From: Clostridiales bacterium
Lineage (GTDB): Bacteria; Bacillota; Clostridia; Christensenellales; Borkfalkiaceae
NCBI GenBank assembly: GCA_015055615.1
Contig: SVHT01000007.1
Span: 28,249 to 92,248, forward strand
DNA: 64,000 nt
Direction: 5' to 3'
Both the position numbers and the translations under genes were made by a program. Shown here in pieces: positions 8,442 through 17,090 of this stretch. The notes beneath the pieces are model-generated. The model made no database searches, had not been told where the DNA came from, and saw only the letters and a list, made by a program, of their open reading frames with translations. The stretch's first letter is position 1. Each line of letters starts with the position of its first letter.

Positions 8442-10883
8442 ATGGAAAACTACACGGAAAAAGAAATGAATACAACCAACCTTTTGCCCATCGTGCCCCT
8501 GCGTGGTAAGGTGGCGTTTCCGCATACCAACGTCTCGTTTGAGGTGGGACGGGATATGACGCTAAAAGCCATTGACCGCGCCTCGGCAACCGACCGCTTG
8601 GTTTTGATTTTGACCCAACGCGAAACGGAAAAGGACAATATCACGGCAGAAGACGTGTACACCGTCGGCTGCGTGGCAAAAATCAAGCAAGTCGCCCAGC
8701 TCACGGGTGGCGTAATCCGCGTGCTCTGCGAAGGGTTATACCGCGCAAAAGCGCGTAGCGTAAACTTTGAAGAAAACAGCGGGTATCTCTACGCCGTTTG
8801 CGACCCCCTTCCCCCCGTCCACGGCGACGAGGTTTTGGAGGAGGCGTATCTTCGCACGGCGAAGGCTCTTCTTAAAGACGTGCTTGCCACCGACGGCAAA
8901 ATCGCCAAGGAAACGGCGGGCAGATTGGAGCGTTGCCAAGACGCGGACGAATACGTGGATATCGCTCTCTCGACCATGCGCGTGCGCCTAGAAATCAAGC
9001 AAAAAATCTTAGAAGAAAGCAACGTTGTTGAACGGCTGAAACGCTTTGAGCAATGTCTAAACGACGAGTTGGAGATTTCCAAAATCGAGAAGAAAATCGC
9101 AACCGCCGTCCGTCAAAATATCGACAAAAACCAAAAGGAATATTTTCTGCGCGAACAAGTCAAGGCAATTCATACCGAGCTTGGCGACGACGATAAGGAA
9201 GAGGAAGAACTTCGTGAAAAAATCTTGGCGAAAAATCTGCCCAAGGATTTGGAAGAAAAATGCCTCAAAGAGTTGAGCCGTCTTGGCAAAATGCCCTCGT
9301 CCTCCGCAGAATATACCGTGATTACGGGGTATTTGGAGCAGGTTTTATCCCTGCCTTGGACGGAAGAAACACAGGATACCGAAAGTCTTGCCGATTGCGT
9401 TGCCGTTTTGGATAAGGACCATTACGGGCTCGAAAAAATCAAGGAACGTATCACCGAATACCTCGCCGTATTGAAACTGACGGGCAGTATGAAAGCGCCT
9501 ATTTTGTGTTTTGTCGGCCCCCCGGGGGTAGGCAAAACGAGTATTGCGCAATCGATTGCGCGCGCGTTGAACAGAAAGTTCGTCCGCATGAGCCTTGGCG
9601 GCGTTAAGGACGAGGCGGAAATCCGCGGTCATCGCCGCACCTATATCGGCGCAATGCCCGGGCGTATTCTCTACGGCATGAAAAACGCGGGCTCTATCAA
9701 CCCCGTTTTCCTGCTCGACGAAATTGATAAAATCACTTCGGATATGCACGGCGACCCTGCGAGCGCGCTGTTGGAAGTGCTCGATCCCGAGCAAAACGCG
9801 ACCTTCCGCGACCGTTATTTGGAGGCGCCGTACGATTTGAGCAAGGTTTTGTTTATCACGACGGCAAACAGCCTTGACACGATTCCCGGTCCTCTCCGCG
9901 ACCGTATGGAAATTATCGAGCTGTCGGGCTATACCATGGAAGAAAAGACGGAAATTGCCCGTCGCTATCTCGTGCCCAAACAGTTGGCTGCAAACGGTTT
10001 GACGGATAATAACGCGACGTTTACGCAAGAGGGTATCGTTGCGACGATTGAGGGATATACCCGCGAGGCGGGCGTACGTACTTTGGAGCGCACCGTCGGC
10101 ACGCTCTGCCGTAAAATTGCGGTACAGTACGCAGGCGATAAAAATCTGCCCTTGGTGACGGTGGATAAAGAAAAGGCGGTCGAGCTTTTGGGCTCTCCCC
10201 GCTATAAAAAGGACGAAGAAAAACGCGCAGCGGAAATCGGCGCGGTAACGGGCTTGGCATGGACGGCGGTCGGGGGCACAACGCTCACGGTTGAGTGCAC
10301 GGCTATGGCGGGCAAGGGCGATATCAAGCTGACGGGGAAACTCGGCGACGTGATGAAGGAATCGGCGCTCGCCGCTCTGTCCTTTATTCGCGCGCATGCG
10401 GAAAAATATGGAATTTCCGCGCAGAAGTTCGCCGAAACCGATTTGCATATCCACGTACCCGAGGGGGCTACGCCCAAGGACGGGCCCAGCGCAGGCATCA
10501 CGATTGCCACGGCCATTTTGTCCGCGCTGACGGATAAAAAAGCAAGCGGAGAGATTGCTATGACGGGCGAAATCACGCTTCGTGGCAAGGTTTTGCCCAT
10601 CGGCGGTTTAAAGGAAAAGGCGTTGGCTGCTCGGAGACTCGGCATTAAGACGGTGATTATTCCGCAAGGCAATGCAACCGAAATCGAGGAATTGCCCGAC
10701 GTGTTAAAGCGGGACGTACACTTCGTGCCCGTATCCAGCGTCGACGAGGTTTTCGCTATGGTTTTAGAGGACGGAGCCTCGTATCAGCAGACCGCGGACA
10801 AGCCCAAAACAGCGAAAAAACCGCGCAAAACTAAGGTCGTTCCGCCCATGGACGAGCCCAACCGCGACGGCGTGCGCTGTTAA
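8442..10883 (+). CDS. lon: ATP-dependent Lon protease
   Basis: An 813-residue Lon A-type protease for removal of damaged and regulatory proteins. Order of domains: N-terminal substrate-binding domain (LLPIVPLRGKVAFPHTNVSF), coiled helical region, AAA+ ATPase with Walker A GPPGVGKTS near residue 360 and FLLDEIDK, then the protease domain with catalytic Ser in PKDGPSAGIT (near 685) and catalytic Lys in GKVLPIGGLKEK (near 725). The lysine-rich tail is a common addition. The first ATG has no ribosome binding site; a second Met at codon 9 (8466) is preceded by GGAAAAAGA and could be the start. Followed by engB, as in Bacillus. Confidence 0.95.
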   Translation: MENYTEKEMNTTNLLPIVPLRGKVAFPHTNVSFEVGRDMTLKAIDRASATDRLVLILTQRETEKDNITAEDVYTVGCVAKIKQVAQLTGGVIRVLCEGLYRAKARSVNFEENSGYLYAVCDPLPPVHGDEVLEEAYLRTAKALLKDVLATDGKIAKETAGRLERCQDADEYVDIALSTMRVRLEIKQKILEESNVVERLKRFEQCLNDELEISKIEKKIATAVRQNIDKNQKEYFLREQVKAIHTELGDDDKEEEELREKILAKNLPKDLEEKCLKELSRLGKMPSSSAEYTVITGYLEQVLSLPWTEETQDTESLADCVAVLDKDHYGLEKIKERITEYLAVLKLTGSMKAPILCFVGPPGVGKTSIAQSIARALNRKFVRMSLGGVKDEAEIRGHRRTYIGAMPGRILYGMKNAGSINPVFLLDEIDKITSDMHGDPASALLEVLDPEQNATFRDRYLEAPYDLSKVLFITTANSLDTIPGPLRDRMEIIELSGYTMEEKTEIARRYLVPKQLAANGLTDNNATFTQEGIVATIEGYTREAGVRTLERTVGTLCRKIAVQYAGDKNLPLVTVDKEKAVELLGSPRYKKDEEKRAAEIGAVTGLAWTAVGGTTLTVECTAMAGKGDIKLTGKLGDVMKESALAALSFIRAHAEKYGISAQKFAETDLHIHVPEGATPKDGPSAGITIATAILSALTDKKASGEIAMTGEITLRGKVLPIGGLKEKALAARRLGIKTVIIPQGNATEIEELPDVLKRDVHFVPVSSVDEVFAMVLEDGASYQQTADKPKTAKKPRKTKVVPPMDEPNRDGVRC

Positions 10884-10908
10884 GGTTTTTTGTCAAAAGG
10901 AGCATACC

Positions 10909-11592
10909 ATGTACGAAACGAAATACAAAAAAGAAGAAAAATTGCCCCCCTTGGTGATTAAAAACGCAACGTTTATTACTTCGGCGGCAAAGAAGGAGCA
11001 GTTTATCACTCCCGACAAACCGATGATTGCCGTTTGCGGAAAATCGAACGTGGGAAAAAGCTCCTTTATCAATATGCTCGCAAATCGTAAAAAGCTCGCC
11101 AAAACGAGTAGCGAACCGGGGCGCACCCGACTTGTCAACTATTTTGACTTCGGCGAGTTTATCCTTGCAGACCTACCCGGGTATGGATTTGCGCGCGTTT
11201 CCAAGGGCGAAAAGGAAAAATGGGCGAAGACGTTGGACGATTTTTTCCGCGATAAGGAAAAAATCTCGCACGTGTTTATGTTGGTGGATTCTCGCCACGA
11301 CCCCACGGCGGACGACGTGCAGATGATTGAGTATCTCCATTACCACACCCTGCCCTTTACGGTAACGCTGACGAAATCGGACAAGCTTTCCCGTATGAAG
11401 CTTAACGAACATATCCGCGCGATTGCCGCCGACTTGTATCTTGCCCCCGCAAACTTGATTGCTACGAGCTCGGAAACGGGCTACGGAAAAAACGACGTTT
11501 TGAGCAAAATCAAATCGATTATCGACCTTGCCGCTCAACCCGCTTTCGTAGACGAAACGGAAGAGATCGACGGGGACGAGGGTGAAAAATAA
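10909..11592 (+). CDS. engB: Ribosome biogenesis GTPase EngB/YsxC
   Basis: A 227-residue GTPase needed for 50S subunit assembly. G1 is GKSNVGKSS (near 44-52), the switch region is SEPGRTRLVNYF, G3 is DLPGYGFA, G4 is TKSDKL. An acidic C-terminal tail of about 20 residues is longer than usual. The ribosome binding site AAAAGGAG is 26 bases downstream of the lon stop, so lon-engB form one operon. Confidence 0.94.
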   Translation: MYETKYKKEEKLPPLVIKNATFITSAAKKEQFITPDKPMIAVCGKSNVGKSSFINMLANRKKLAKTSSEPGRTRLVNYFDFGEFILADLPGYGFARVSKGEKEKWAKTLDDFFRDKEKISHVFMLVDSRHDPTADDVQMIEYLHYHTLPFTVTLTKSDKLSRMKLNEHIRAIAADLYLAPANLIATSSETGYGKNDVLSKIKSIIDLAAQPAFVDETEEIDGDEGEK

Positions 11593-11606
11593 CGGAACCG
11601 TATAAG

Positions 11607-11638
11607 AAAAACACGGCCTAAACGACCGTGTTTTTTTG
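11607..11638. terminator. Bidirectional terminator between engB and dusB
   Basis: AAAACACGG, loop, CCGTGTTTTTTT between converging genes; A and T tracts on both flanks allow use on either strand. Confidence 0.8.
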
Positions 11639-11659
11639 TTTTTCTTCATGTCCGTACCT

Positions 11660-12598
11660 TTAACCCCAAATTTCCCTGGCGATTATCAAAATCTCGTCAG
11701 GGGATTGCGCAGAAAAGAGCCTATCCTTATACGCCGCCGCACCCCTTTCGCCCTTGACGTAAAACGCCGCCATTTTACGCATAAACACCGTTGTAAAGCG
11801 TTCATCGCATACCGTCCTAGTCCATTTTAAATGTTTTTCGAACATTTCCAGCTTGTTTTCCTTTGGCGTTCCCGTCAAATCACAAAATAATTGCGGGTTG
11901 AACAATGCCGCGCGCGCCACCATAACGCCGTCCGCGCCCGTCTCGTTTATCAGCTTTTCTGCATCCTCGTTTGAAAAGACCCCGCCGTTGGCAATTACGG
12001 GGATGCGTACCGCACTTTTCGCCGCCGCAATTTCCGCAAAATTTACCTCGCCCGCATAGATTTTGTCCTTCGTTCTGCCGTGTACGGTAATCAAGCTCGC
12101 TCCCGCGCCTTCCATGCGCTTAGCAAACTCTGCCGTTATCAAGTGATCTTCGGTAATCCCAATTCGGAACTTGACTGTGATGATTTTACCGCTTTTCACA
12201 CACTCTTTAACGATTTTTTCCGCCAAAAGCGGATTTTCCAAAAGCGCGCTCCCCTCGCCATTTTTGTAAATCTTCGGCACAGGGCAACCCATATTGATGT
12301 CCACAATCGGGAAAGACGCAAACACCTCGTGCTCGCACGCAGCGCGCATCGTGGACGGCTCGCTGCCGAAAATCTGCGCCGCGCAAAGCCCCTCGCCCCC
12401 GTCCGTATAAAGCAACTCCTTCGTGTTCTCGCTGCCGTATTTCAAGCCCTTTGCGCTCACCATCTCGGTAAAGCAAAGTCCCGCGCCATACCCCTTGCAG
12501 AGCCGACGGAAGGCATAGTTGGTATACCCGGCAAGCGGCGCCAAAAACACGTTGTTTTCAGTTGTAATATTTCCAACGGAAATTGGCTTTAATTGCAT
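11660..12598 (-). CDS. dusB: tRNA-dihydrouridine synthase
   Basis: A 312-residue FMN-dependent enzyme that reduces uridines of the tRNA D-loop. It opens with VFLAPLAGYTNYAFRRLC, has the catalytic cysteine in DINMGCPVPKI near residue 100, HGRTKDKIYAG near 170 and the FMN phosphate loop IANGGVFS near 200. Length is normal. It is the last gene of a minus-strand run after yabN, separated by 33 bases. Confidence 0.92.
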   Translation of the reverse strand: MQLKPISVGNITTENNVFLAPLAGYTNYAFRRLCKGYGAGLCFTEMVSAKGLKYGSENTKELLYTDGGEGLCAAQIFGSEPSTMRAACEHEVFASFPIVDINMGCPVPKIYKNGEGSALLENPLLAEKIVKECVKSGKIITVKFRIGITEDHLITAEFAKRMEGAGASLITVHGRTKDKIYAGEVNFAEIAAAKSAVRIPVIANGGVFSNEDAEKLINETGADGVMVARAALFNPQLFCDLTGTPKENKLEMFEKHLKWTRTVCDERFTTVFMRKMAAFYVKGERGAAAYKDRLFSAQSPDEILIIAREIWG

Positions 12599-12631
12599 AC
12601 CGTCCCCCCTCGTTTCACTATTTTTGCCGTC

Positions 12632-14071
12632 TTATTTTTTGCAAAGCTCGGCTTTTGCCGCGCGGTAATATTCGTCCCATTCTTCCGCGCTCAGGTCGGT
12701 TACTTTTCTACCGTCTTGCAGAGCTTTTGCCTCGGCAAGGGTAAAGCGCGCCGCGAAACGGTCGGTGCTTTCCTTTAACGCCTTTTCGCAATCGCACCCC
12801 GCTTTTCTGCCCACGTTGACAACCGCAAACAGTACGTCGCCAAGTTCCCGCTCGGCGGCAACCTTATCACCCGCGTTATACGCCGTGAAAAATTCTTGCA
12901 GTTCTTCGCTGATACGCTCCGCCGCGCTCTGCGCGTCGGCAAAATCCAATCCGCCCTTTGCCGCGCGTTTGCCTACCTTTTGCGCGCGCATCGCGGCGGG
13001 GAAACATTTCGGCACGTCGTTTACAGAGTCCGCAAAAGTCACCTGATGCTTTTCCGTCATTTTATTCTTTTCCCAAACGGACAACGCGCCCGCGTCGTTT
13101 TCCGCTTTGTCCTCGCCAAATACGTGCGTGTGTCGGGAAATCAGTTTTTGGCAAATGCCCGTCAATACGTCGGTCAAATCAAACGCGCCCGTTTCTTCCT
13201 TGATAACGGCGTGGAAGACCGCCTGCAACAAAATATCGCCCGTCTCTTCCAAAATCTTCTCGTCATCGTCCAAATCAATCGCGTCCACCAATTCATACGC
13301 CTCTTCCACGGCGGACATTTTAATACTGTCGCACGTTTGCACTCTGTCCCAAGGGCACCCCCCGGGGGCGCGTAACCGCACGATAATCTCTTTCAAATCG
13401 TCCATCGAAAAACGTTGTTTTTGCAATAAATCTATCCGTTCCAACGCCACCGCCGAGGTGTAATCATACCCCTTTTGACGGTCAAGTTCAAACAGCGAAA
13501 TCGTCTTTGTTTTACCCCCGTGTATATACTTTGCCACACTTTCTTCGCCGTACAGACCGCCGAGCAACAGCTTGCAATCGCTCGCCAATCCCTCGTCGTC
13601 CAAATCGTACACGATAAGGGGCAAAGCAAGGTTTCCCTCTTTTACACGCTCCGCCAACTCATACGCCGAAACAGCGGTATACGAACAGTCCGCAAAGCCC
13701 GCCGCGCGCACCAACGCCGTCGTTTTCGACACACCGTCAATGATTTCAATTTTGCCACGCGTGCGCTTAATCAAAGCCTTGACAGAATTATCCTCCGTCG
13801 CCGCGCCGTCCACAAGATACACGCTGTCGTCGCCCTGCTCCGTCACGGCTTTGGCGAGGTTTTTGGCAAGGGTTGCAAAATTACGACTACTTTCGTACAC
13901 GCTATCAAGACAAACGTGGGGCACACCCAATGCCAGCACCGTCTTGTAGGACTCGGTAAACGCCGTTCGCACGACGATTTTTCTATCTGCGGCAGCCGCC
14001 GCCAAAATTGCCTTTTCACCACGCCCCGAAAGGTCGCCCTGCGCTACGCCCAAACCGATAACCGTAATCAT
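12632..14071 (-). CDS. yabN: YabN: tetrapyrrole-methylase-like domain fused to MazG
   Basis: A 479-residue fusion. The N-terminal 215 residues look like a tetrapyrrole (corrin) methylase (MITVIGLGVAQGDLSG). The rest holds two MazG-like pyrophosphohydrolase repeats: the first carries the signature LRAPGGCPWDRVQTCDS with SAVEEAYELVDAI, the second has ISEELQEFFTAY and ERELGDVLFAVVNVGR. MazG domains hydrolyse NTPs, often non-canonical ones. This architecture next to a SpoVB-like flippase is the yabM-yabN pair of Bacillus. The role of the methylase half is unknown, and its SAM-binding glycine loop is poorly conserved (AATEDNS). Confidence 0.9.
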   Translation of the reverse strand: MITVIGLGVAQGDLSGRGEKAILAAAAADRKIVVRTAFTESYKTVLALGVPHVCLDSVYESSRNFATLAKNLAKAVTEQGDDSVYLVDGAATEDNSVKALIKRTRGKIEIIDGVSKTTALVRAAGFADCSYTAVSAYELAERVKEGNLALPLIVYDLDDEGLASDCKLLLGGLYGEESVAKYIHGGKTKTISLFELDRQKGYDYTSAVALERIDLLQKQRFSMDDLKEIIVRLRAPGGCPWDRVQTCDSIKMSAVEEAYELVDAIDLDDDEKILEETGDILLQAVFHAVIKEETGAFDLTDVLTGICQKLISRHTHVFGEDKAENDAGALSVWEKNKMTEKHQVTFADSVNDVPKCFPAAMRAQKVGKRAAKGGLDFADAQSAAERISEELQEFFTAYNAGDKVAAERELGDVLFAVVNVGRKAGCDCEKALKESTDRFAARFTLAEAKALQDGRKVTDLSAEEWDEYYRAAKAELCKK

Positions 14072-14077
14072 TGTACC

Positions 14078-15460
14078 TCACTCCTTGCGTTTTTCTTTGG
14101 ATACGATTAAATTATACACCAAATTGAGCAAAAACGCAACCAAATAGCAAACGTTGGTTGCATGCGCCACTCCGAAAACGGAAATTTTCGGGTTTTGCAA
14201 CCACCAAACGTACAGCCCCGTCTTGACCGTCACCCCTATCAACATGGACAGAGCCGCATATTGCGGTTTCCCTTGCGCCGTCAGACACGCCGAGAGCGTC
14301 TGCACACACGACAGCGTCAATGCGCTGACGGAAAACGCGCGGATCAACCCCACAAGCGTACGCAGTTCTTCCCCGGATAACGCGCGAAAGATGATTTTTG
14401 CCGCAGGCTCGGCGAATAGATATAACCCTATTGCGCTCGGCAATGCGACCGCTATTGTGACAAAGAGCGAATAGAGAATTCTTTTGCGGGGAGAATCGGT
14501 TTTTTTACCCCCCGTCCCCCTACCTTTTCTTGTTATAGCGGTTGCAACCGCAGGCACGCTCGCCGCCGCAATACCGTAACAAATCGACACGGGCAGATTG
14601 ATTATCGTCACCGCCCCGCCTGAAAACAAGCCGAATAACGTCACGGCGTTTGCGCTGTACGCGCCCAAAAGGCGGGGAACAAGCACGCTGTCCAATAAAG
14701 CGGAAAGCGGCAATATTATGGAGCTAAACGTCACGGGAATACTGAGTTTTAATACCGTCTTCGCCGAGATCTTTTCTTCGATTTTTTGTGAAATGCGGGG
14801 GGACGTATCGCGACGAAATAAAAAAAGCATTAAAAATAACGCTGTGAGCTCGGACAAAGATACCGCCAATAATAGGAAGATGATTGCCCGTTGCACGTTT
14901 GCTCGGAAAAGATAGGCAAACAGTAACCCAAACCCTACTTTTACTGCTTGTTCGGTAATTTCGGACAACGCCGTAGGCGCCATATTGTTTTTGCCTTGGA
15001 AAAACCCGCGAAAAACGGAGATTGCGGACACGAGCAACACCGACGGTGCTAAGGTAAAATACCCCCCGAGTACCGCCCTACTGCCCTGCGCAGCGGACAA
15101 AAAGGGCGCTAATAGGCACATGAACGCCGTTCCGATAACGCCAATCAAAAGGAAGAGGCGCATGGCTGTTTTGAACACGGGTAGCCCCGTTTCCCCTTTT
15201 CCGACGCGTTCCGCGGTCAATTTTGCGATGGAAGAGGGAATGCCCGTTGCGGACACGGTCAACAGCATACAATAGACGGGGTACACCATTTGGTACAGCC
15301 CGAGCCCATAACCGCCGACAAGGTTGGTGAGTGGAATACGATACACCGCGCCGATAAGCTTTGCGATAAACCCGCCCGCGGCAATCCATGCGGCACCCTT
15401 TAAAAAACTTCTCTTCCCTTTGTTGTAGACTTTTTTTGATTTTGCAACGACCTTTTCCAT
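14078..15460 (-). CDS. SpoVB/YabM-family lipid flippase (MOP superfamily)
   Basis: About 460 residues with some 14 membrane helices. The N-terminal segment LKGAAWIAAGGFIAKLIGAVYRIPLTNLVGG is cut here to its pattern (FLKGAAWIAAGGFIAKLIGA), followed by YQMVYPVYCMLLTVSATGIP, typical of the SpoVB/YabM/MurJ group that moves polyprenyl-linked precursors across the membrane. The start at 15460 is chosen for AAGGAG seven bases upstream; an upstream open frame to 15604 lacks such a site. It lies seven bases from yabN. Sporulation cortex or wall synthesis is the likely role. Confidence 0.85.
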   Translation of the reverse strand: MEKVVAKSKKVYNKGKRSFLKGAAWIAAGGFIAKLIGAVYRIPLTNLVGGYGLGLYQMVYPVYCMLLTVSATGIPSSIAKLTAERVGKGETGLPVFKTAMRLFLLIGVIGTAFMCLLAPFLSAAQGSRAVLGGYFTLAPSVLLVSAISVFRGFFQGKNNMAPTALSEITEQAVKVGFGLLFAYLFRANVQRAIIFLLLAVSLSELTALFLMLFLFRRDTSPRISQKIEEKISAKTVLKLSIPVTFSSIILPLSALLDSVLVPRLLGAYSANAVTLFGLFSGGAVTIINLPVSICYGIAAASVPAVATAITRKGRGTGGKKTDSPRKRILYSLFVTIAVALPSAIGLYLFAEPAAKIIFRALSGEELRTLVGLIRAFSVSALTLSCVQTLSACLTAQGKPQYAALSMLIGVTVKTGLYVWWLQNPKISVFGVAHATNVCYLVAFLLNLVYNLIVSKEKRKE

Positions 15461-15565
15461 GCGCACGCTCCTTGTTTTATAGCAGTTTGCGGAAAGGGTG
15501 GTATTTTTATCGACAAAAAGGGCGACAAAATCTGAAAAAGGATAGGAAAAAGAATAAAAAAGCGG

Positions 15566-15594
15566 TTGACATTTTTCGTAAAAGCGTATATAAT
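15566..15594 (+). promoter_or_regulatory. Strong promoter of tRNA-Gly
   Basis: Perfect TTGACA, 17 bases, perfect TATAAT; the tRNA starts 12 bases later. Confidence 0.9.
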
Positions 15595-15605
15595 ATAGGA
15601 ACAAT

Positions 15606-15680
15606 GCAGGTGTCGCCTAGCGGTATGGCGGCAGCTTCCCAAGCTGTTCCCGGCGAGTTCGACTCTCGTCACCTGCTCCA
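15606..15680 (+). tRNA. tRNA-Gly (anticodon CCC)
   Basis: Full cloverleaf: acceptor GCAGGTG paired with CACCTGC, D-arm GCC/GGC, anticodon stem GCAGC/GCTGT around TTCCCAA, T-arm GCGAG-TTCGACT-CTCGT, discriminator T and an encoded CCA (15678-15680). The anticodon CCC reads GGG glycine codons. It is a single-gene unit with its own promoter and terminator, and it forms the left border of an AT-rich island. Confidence 0.95.
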
Positions 15681-15687
15681 AAAAGAG

Positions 15688-15718
15688 AAACGCACCCAAA
15701 CGGTGCGTTTTTCTTTTT
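15688..15718 (+). terminator. Terminator of tRNA-Gly
   Basis: AAACGCACC, CAAAC loop, GGTGCGTTT, then TTCTTTTT. Confidence 0.85.
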
Positions 15719-15807
15719 GGAAGATTAAGTGATTGCTGACGAGAGTCGAGGGTGGAGCCGCGAGTGGGAACGAGCGCTTTGCCTTACGGGCTTGAAAGTT
15801 CGTTTAT

Positions 15808-16062
15808 TTGTCAGGCGCGGACACATACCTACAAAGGTTGACGTCAACGGATGAACAAGTCCTATGTGCAACTTATCGGGAAATCATACACCTTATCACT
15901 ATGGATAACAACGAAATTCGCATAACGTTTAACCTGCAACGGCTACTTGACGGGTTTGAACCCGTACCTGCTACCGTGATAGAAGTGCGAAACTATATCG
16001 CCCACCCGAACAAACACGCCTGTCAAGCACTCGAATTTTGCGAGTTGAAAGTCCATATTTGA
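15808..16062 (+). pseudogene. Possible C-terminal remnant of a recombinase
   Basis: An open frame of 84 codons without a credible start signal. The stretch TDEQVLCATYREIIHLITMD followed by NNEIRITFNLQRLLD has the feel of the end of serine recombinases (a conserved helix, then a D/N-x-x-I-x-I-x-F strand). The position between a tRNA gene and a low-GC cassette would fit a decayed integration module. The similarity is weak, and the segment may be non-coding. The rest of 15719-16075 has no recognisable gene. Confidence 0.3.
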
Positions 16063-16113
16063 CTATAAAATTGTACAAATTTATAAAAATTTCAAAAAAT
16101 ATTTAAAATTTTG

Positions 16114-16165
16114 TTTACAAACCCTATTAAATGTGGTATACTAAGTATTGCCCTATTAAATAGGG
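16114..16165 (+). promoter_or_regulatory. Promoter and operators of the TAC operon
   Basis: TTTACA (16114-16119), 17 bases, TATACT (16137-16142). One copy of CCCTATTAAAT lies inside the spacer (16122-16132), and a palindrome CCCTATTAAATAGGG (16151-16165) lies just past the transcription start. Both are placed to block RNA polymerase, as expected for autorepression by the HTH antitoxin. Confidence 0.75.
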
Positions 16166-16193
16166 TAAATATCGAAAAGGAGGATAATAATGC

Positions 16194-16613
16194 TTGAAAG
16201 TATCATATAGTGTAGTAGCAGATATAACCATCATTGACAATGCTTTTGGGGCAGTATCCCCTTTTCGTTTAAAAACCGATGCGCGAAATCATAGATTGAC
16301 CCAAGATATGTTAAATATGATTGCCTTGGATATAGCAGAAGAAATGAAAGGTGGTTTTGATCAAGCGACTTGCAAAGCAATGCATTGGACGCCTAATCAC
16401 AAAGGGAATTATACTAAAATTCGAGCAATTAACACTGAGCAAAATTTTGGTAAATCAAAAGGATATAGATGTATAGTTCTTTGCGATATGGTCAAAAGAG
16501 AAGGATATCTATTACATATTTTTGAGCATGCCGATAAAGATAACCTTTCACCTAAAGAAAAAGCCGCATTAAATAAGTTGGTGGATGAATATATTAAAGA
16601 GTTATACCAATAA
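16194..16613 (+). CDS. RelE/HigB-like toxin of a TAC module
   Basis: A 139-residue basic protein. The second half follows the RelE/HigB mRNA interferase pattern: KIRAIN, then FGKSKGYRCIVLCDMVKREG, then a hydrophobic strand YLLHIFEHAD and the typical ending LSPKEKAALNKLVDEYIKEL. An N-terminal extension of about 70 residues is unusual for RelE folds. Start: TTG at 16194, ten bases after AAAAGGAGG. A better-spaced ATG at 16190 opens a six-codon frame that ends inside the toxin gene, so toxin translation may be deliberately weak. A frameshift in that start region is the alternative. First gene of a three-gene operon with antitoxin and SecB-like chaperone; codon use is much richer in AT than in neighbours. 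Confidence 0.7.
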   Translation: MKVSYSVVADITIIDNAFGAVSPFRLKTDARNHRLTQDMLNMIALDIAEEMKGGFDQATCKAMHWTPNHKGNYTKIRAINTEQNFGKSKGYRCIVLCDMVKREGYLLHIFEHADKDNLSPKEKAALNKLVDEYIKELYQ

Positions 16614-16636
16614 AAAATTTATAAGGAGAACAAATA

Positions 16637-17080
16637 ATGATCAATTTTGATGTTTTAAAAAATGCACCGAGAATTAGTGTTTCTTATATCGTAGATGAAA
16701 TCAATGCAGAGTATGTTAAAGAATTTCGCCGTAAGTATAAATTAACGCAAATCGCATTGGCTAACATCATGGGTGTCACTAAAAAGACTATTGAAAAATG
16801 GGAACAAGGTAAAAATAAAGTAAGTGGTAGTAGTTCGGTTTTATTCACCTTATTGTCTAATAATGACAATTTACTTTCTCAATTGAGAATGGTAAAAATA
16901 ATTGCCGCAGATGGTACGGAAGAAGATTTTAAACTTATTGCACAAGATTATTATAGTATACCAACGCGTAATGTTGATTTAGATATAACTGTTGAATGTC
17001 CGAATGAAGGATATATTGCAGCGAAAGCAAGCAGTTATACAATATCTGGCAAAAGAGCAATAGTTGGATATGGCTATTAA
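16637..17080 (+). CDS. HTH antitoxin with C-terminal extension
   Basis: A 147-residue protein. Residues 27-60 form an Xre/HigA/MqsA-type helix-turn-helix (FRRKYKLTQIALANIMGVTK then TIEKWEQGKNKVSG). The 75 residues after it do not belong to the DNA-binding domain and end in YTISGKRAIVGYGY. In known toxin-antitoxin-chaperone systems a C-terminal chaperone-addiction (ChAD) segment makes the antitoxin unstable without its SecB-like partner; this tail is the natural candidate. The ribosome binding site AAGGAG lies in the 23-base gap after the toxin. Likely binds the CCCTATTAAATAGGG operator. Confidence 0.75.
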   Translation: MINFDVLKNAPRISVSYIVDEINAEYVKEFRRKYKLTQIALANIMGVTKKTIEKWEQGKNKVSGSSSVLFTLLSNNDNLLSQLRMVKIIAADGTEEDFKLIAQDYYSIPTRNVDLDITVECPNEGYIAAKASSYTISGKRAIVGYGY

Positions 17081-17090
17081 GGAGAAGATT

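Noticed and set aside
9345..10454. A 369-codon minus-strand frame
   Set aside because: Antisense to lon, Arg/His-rich, no ribosome binding site.
14112..14309. Small minus-strand frames inside the SpoVB-like gene
   Set aside because: Shadow frames of a membrane protein gene with normal coding pattern.
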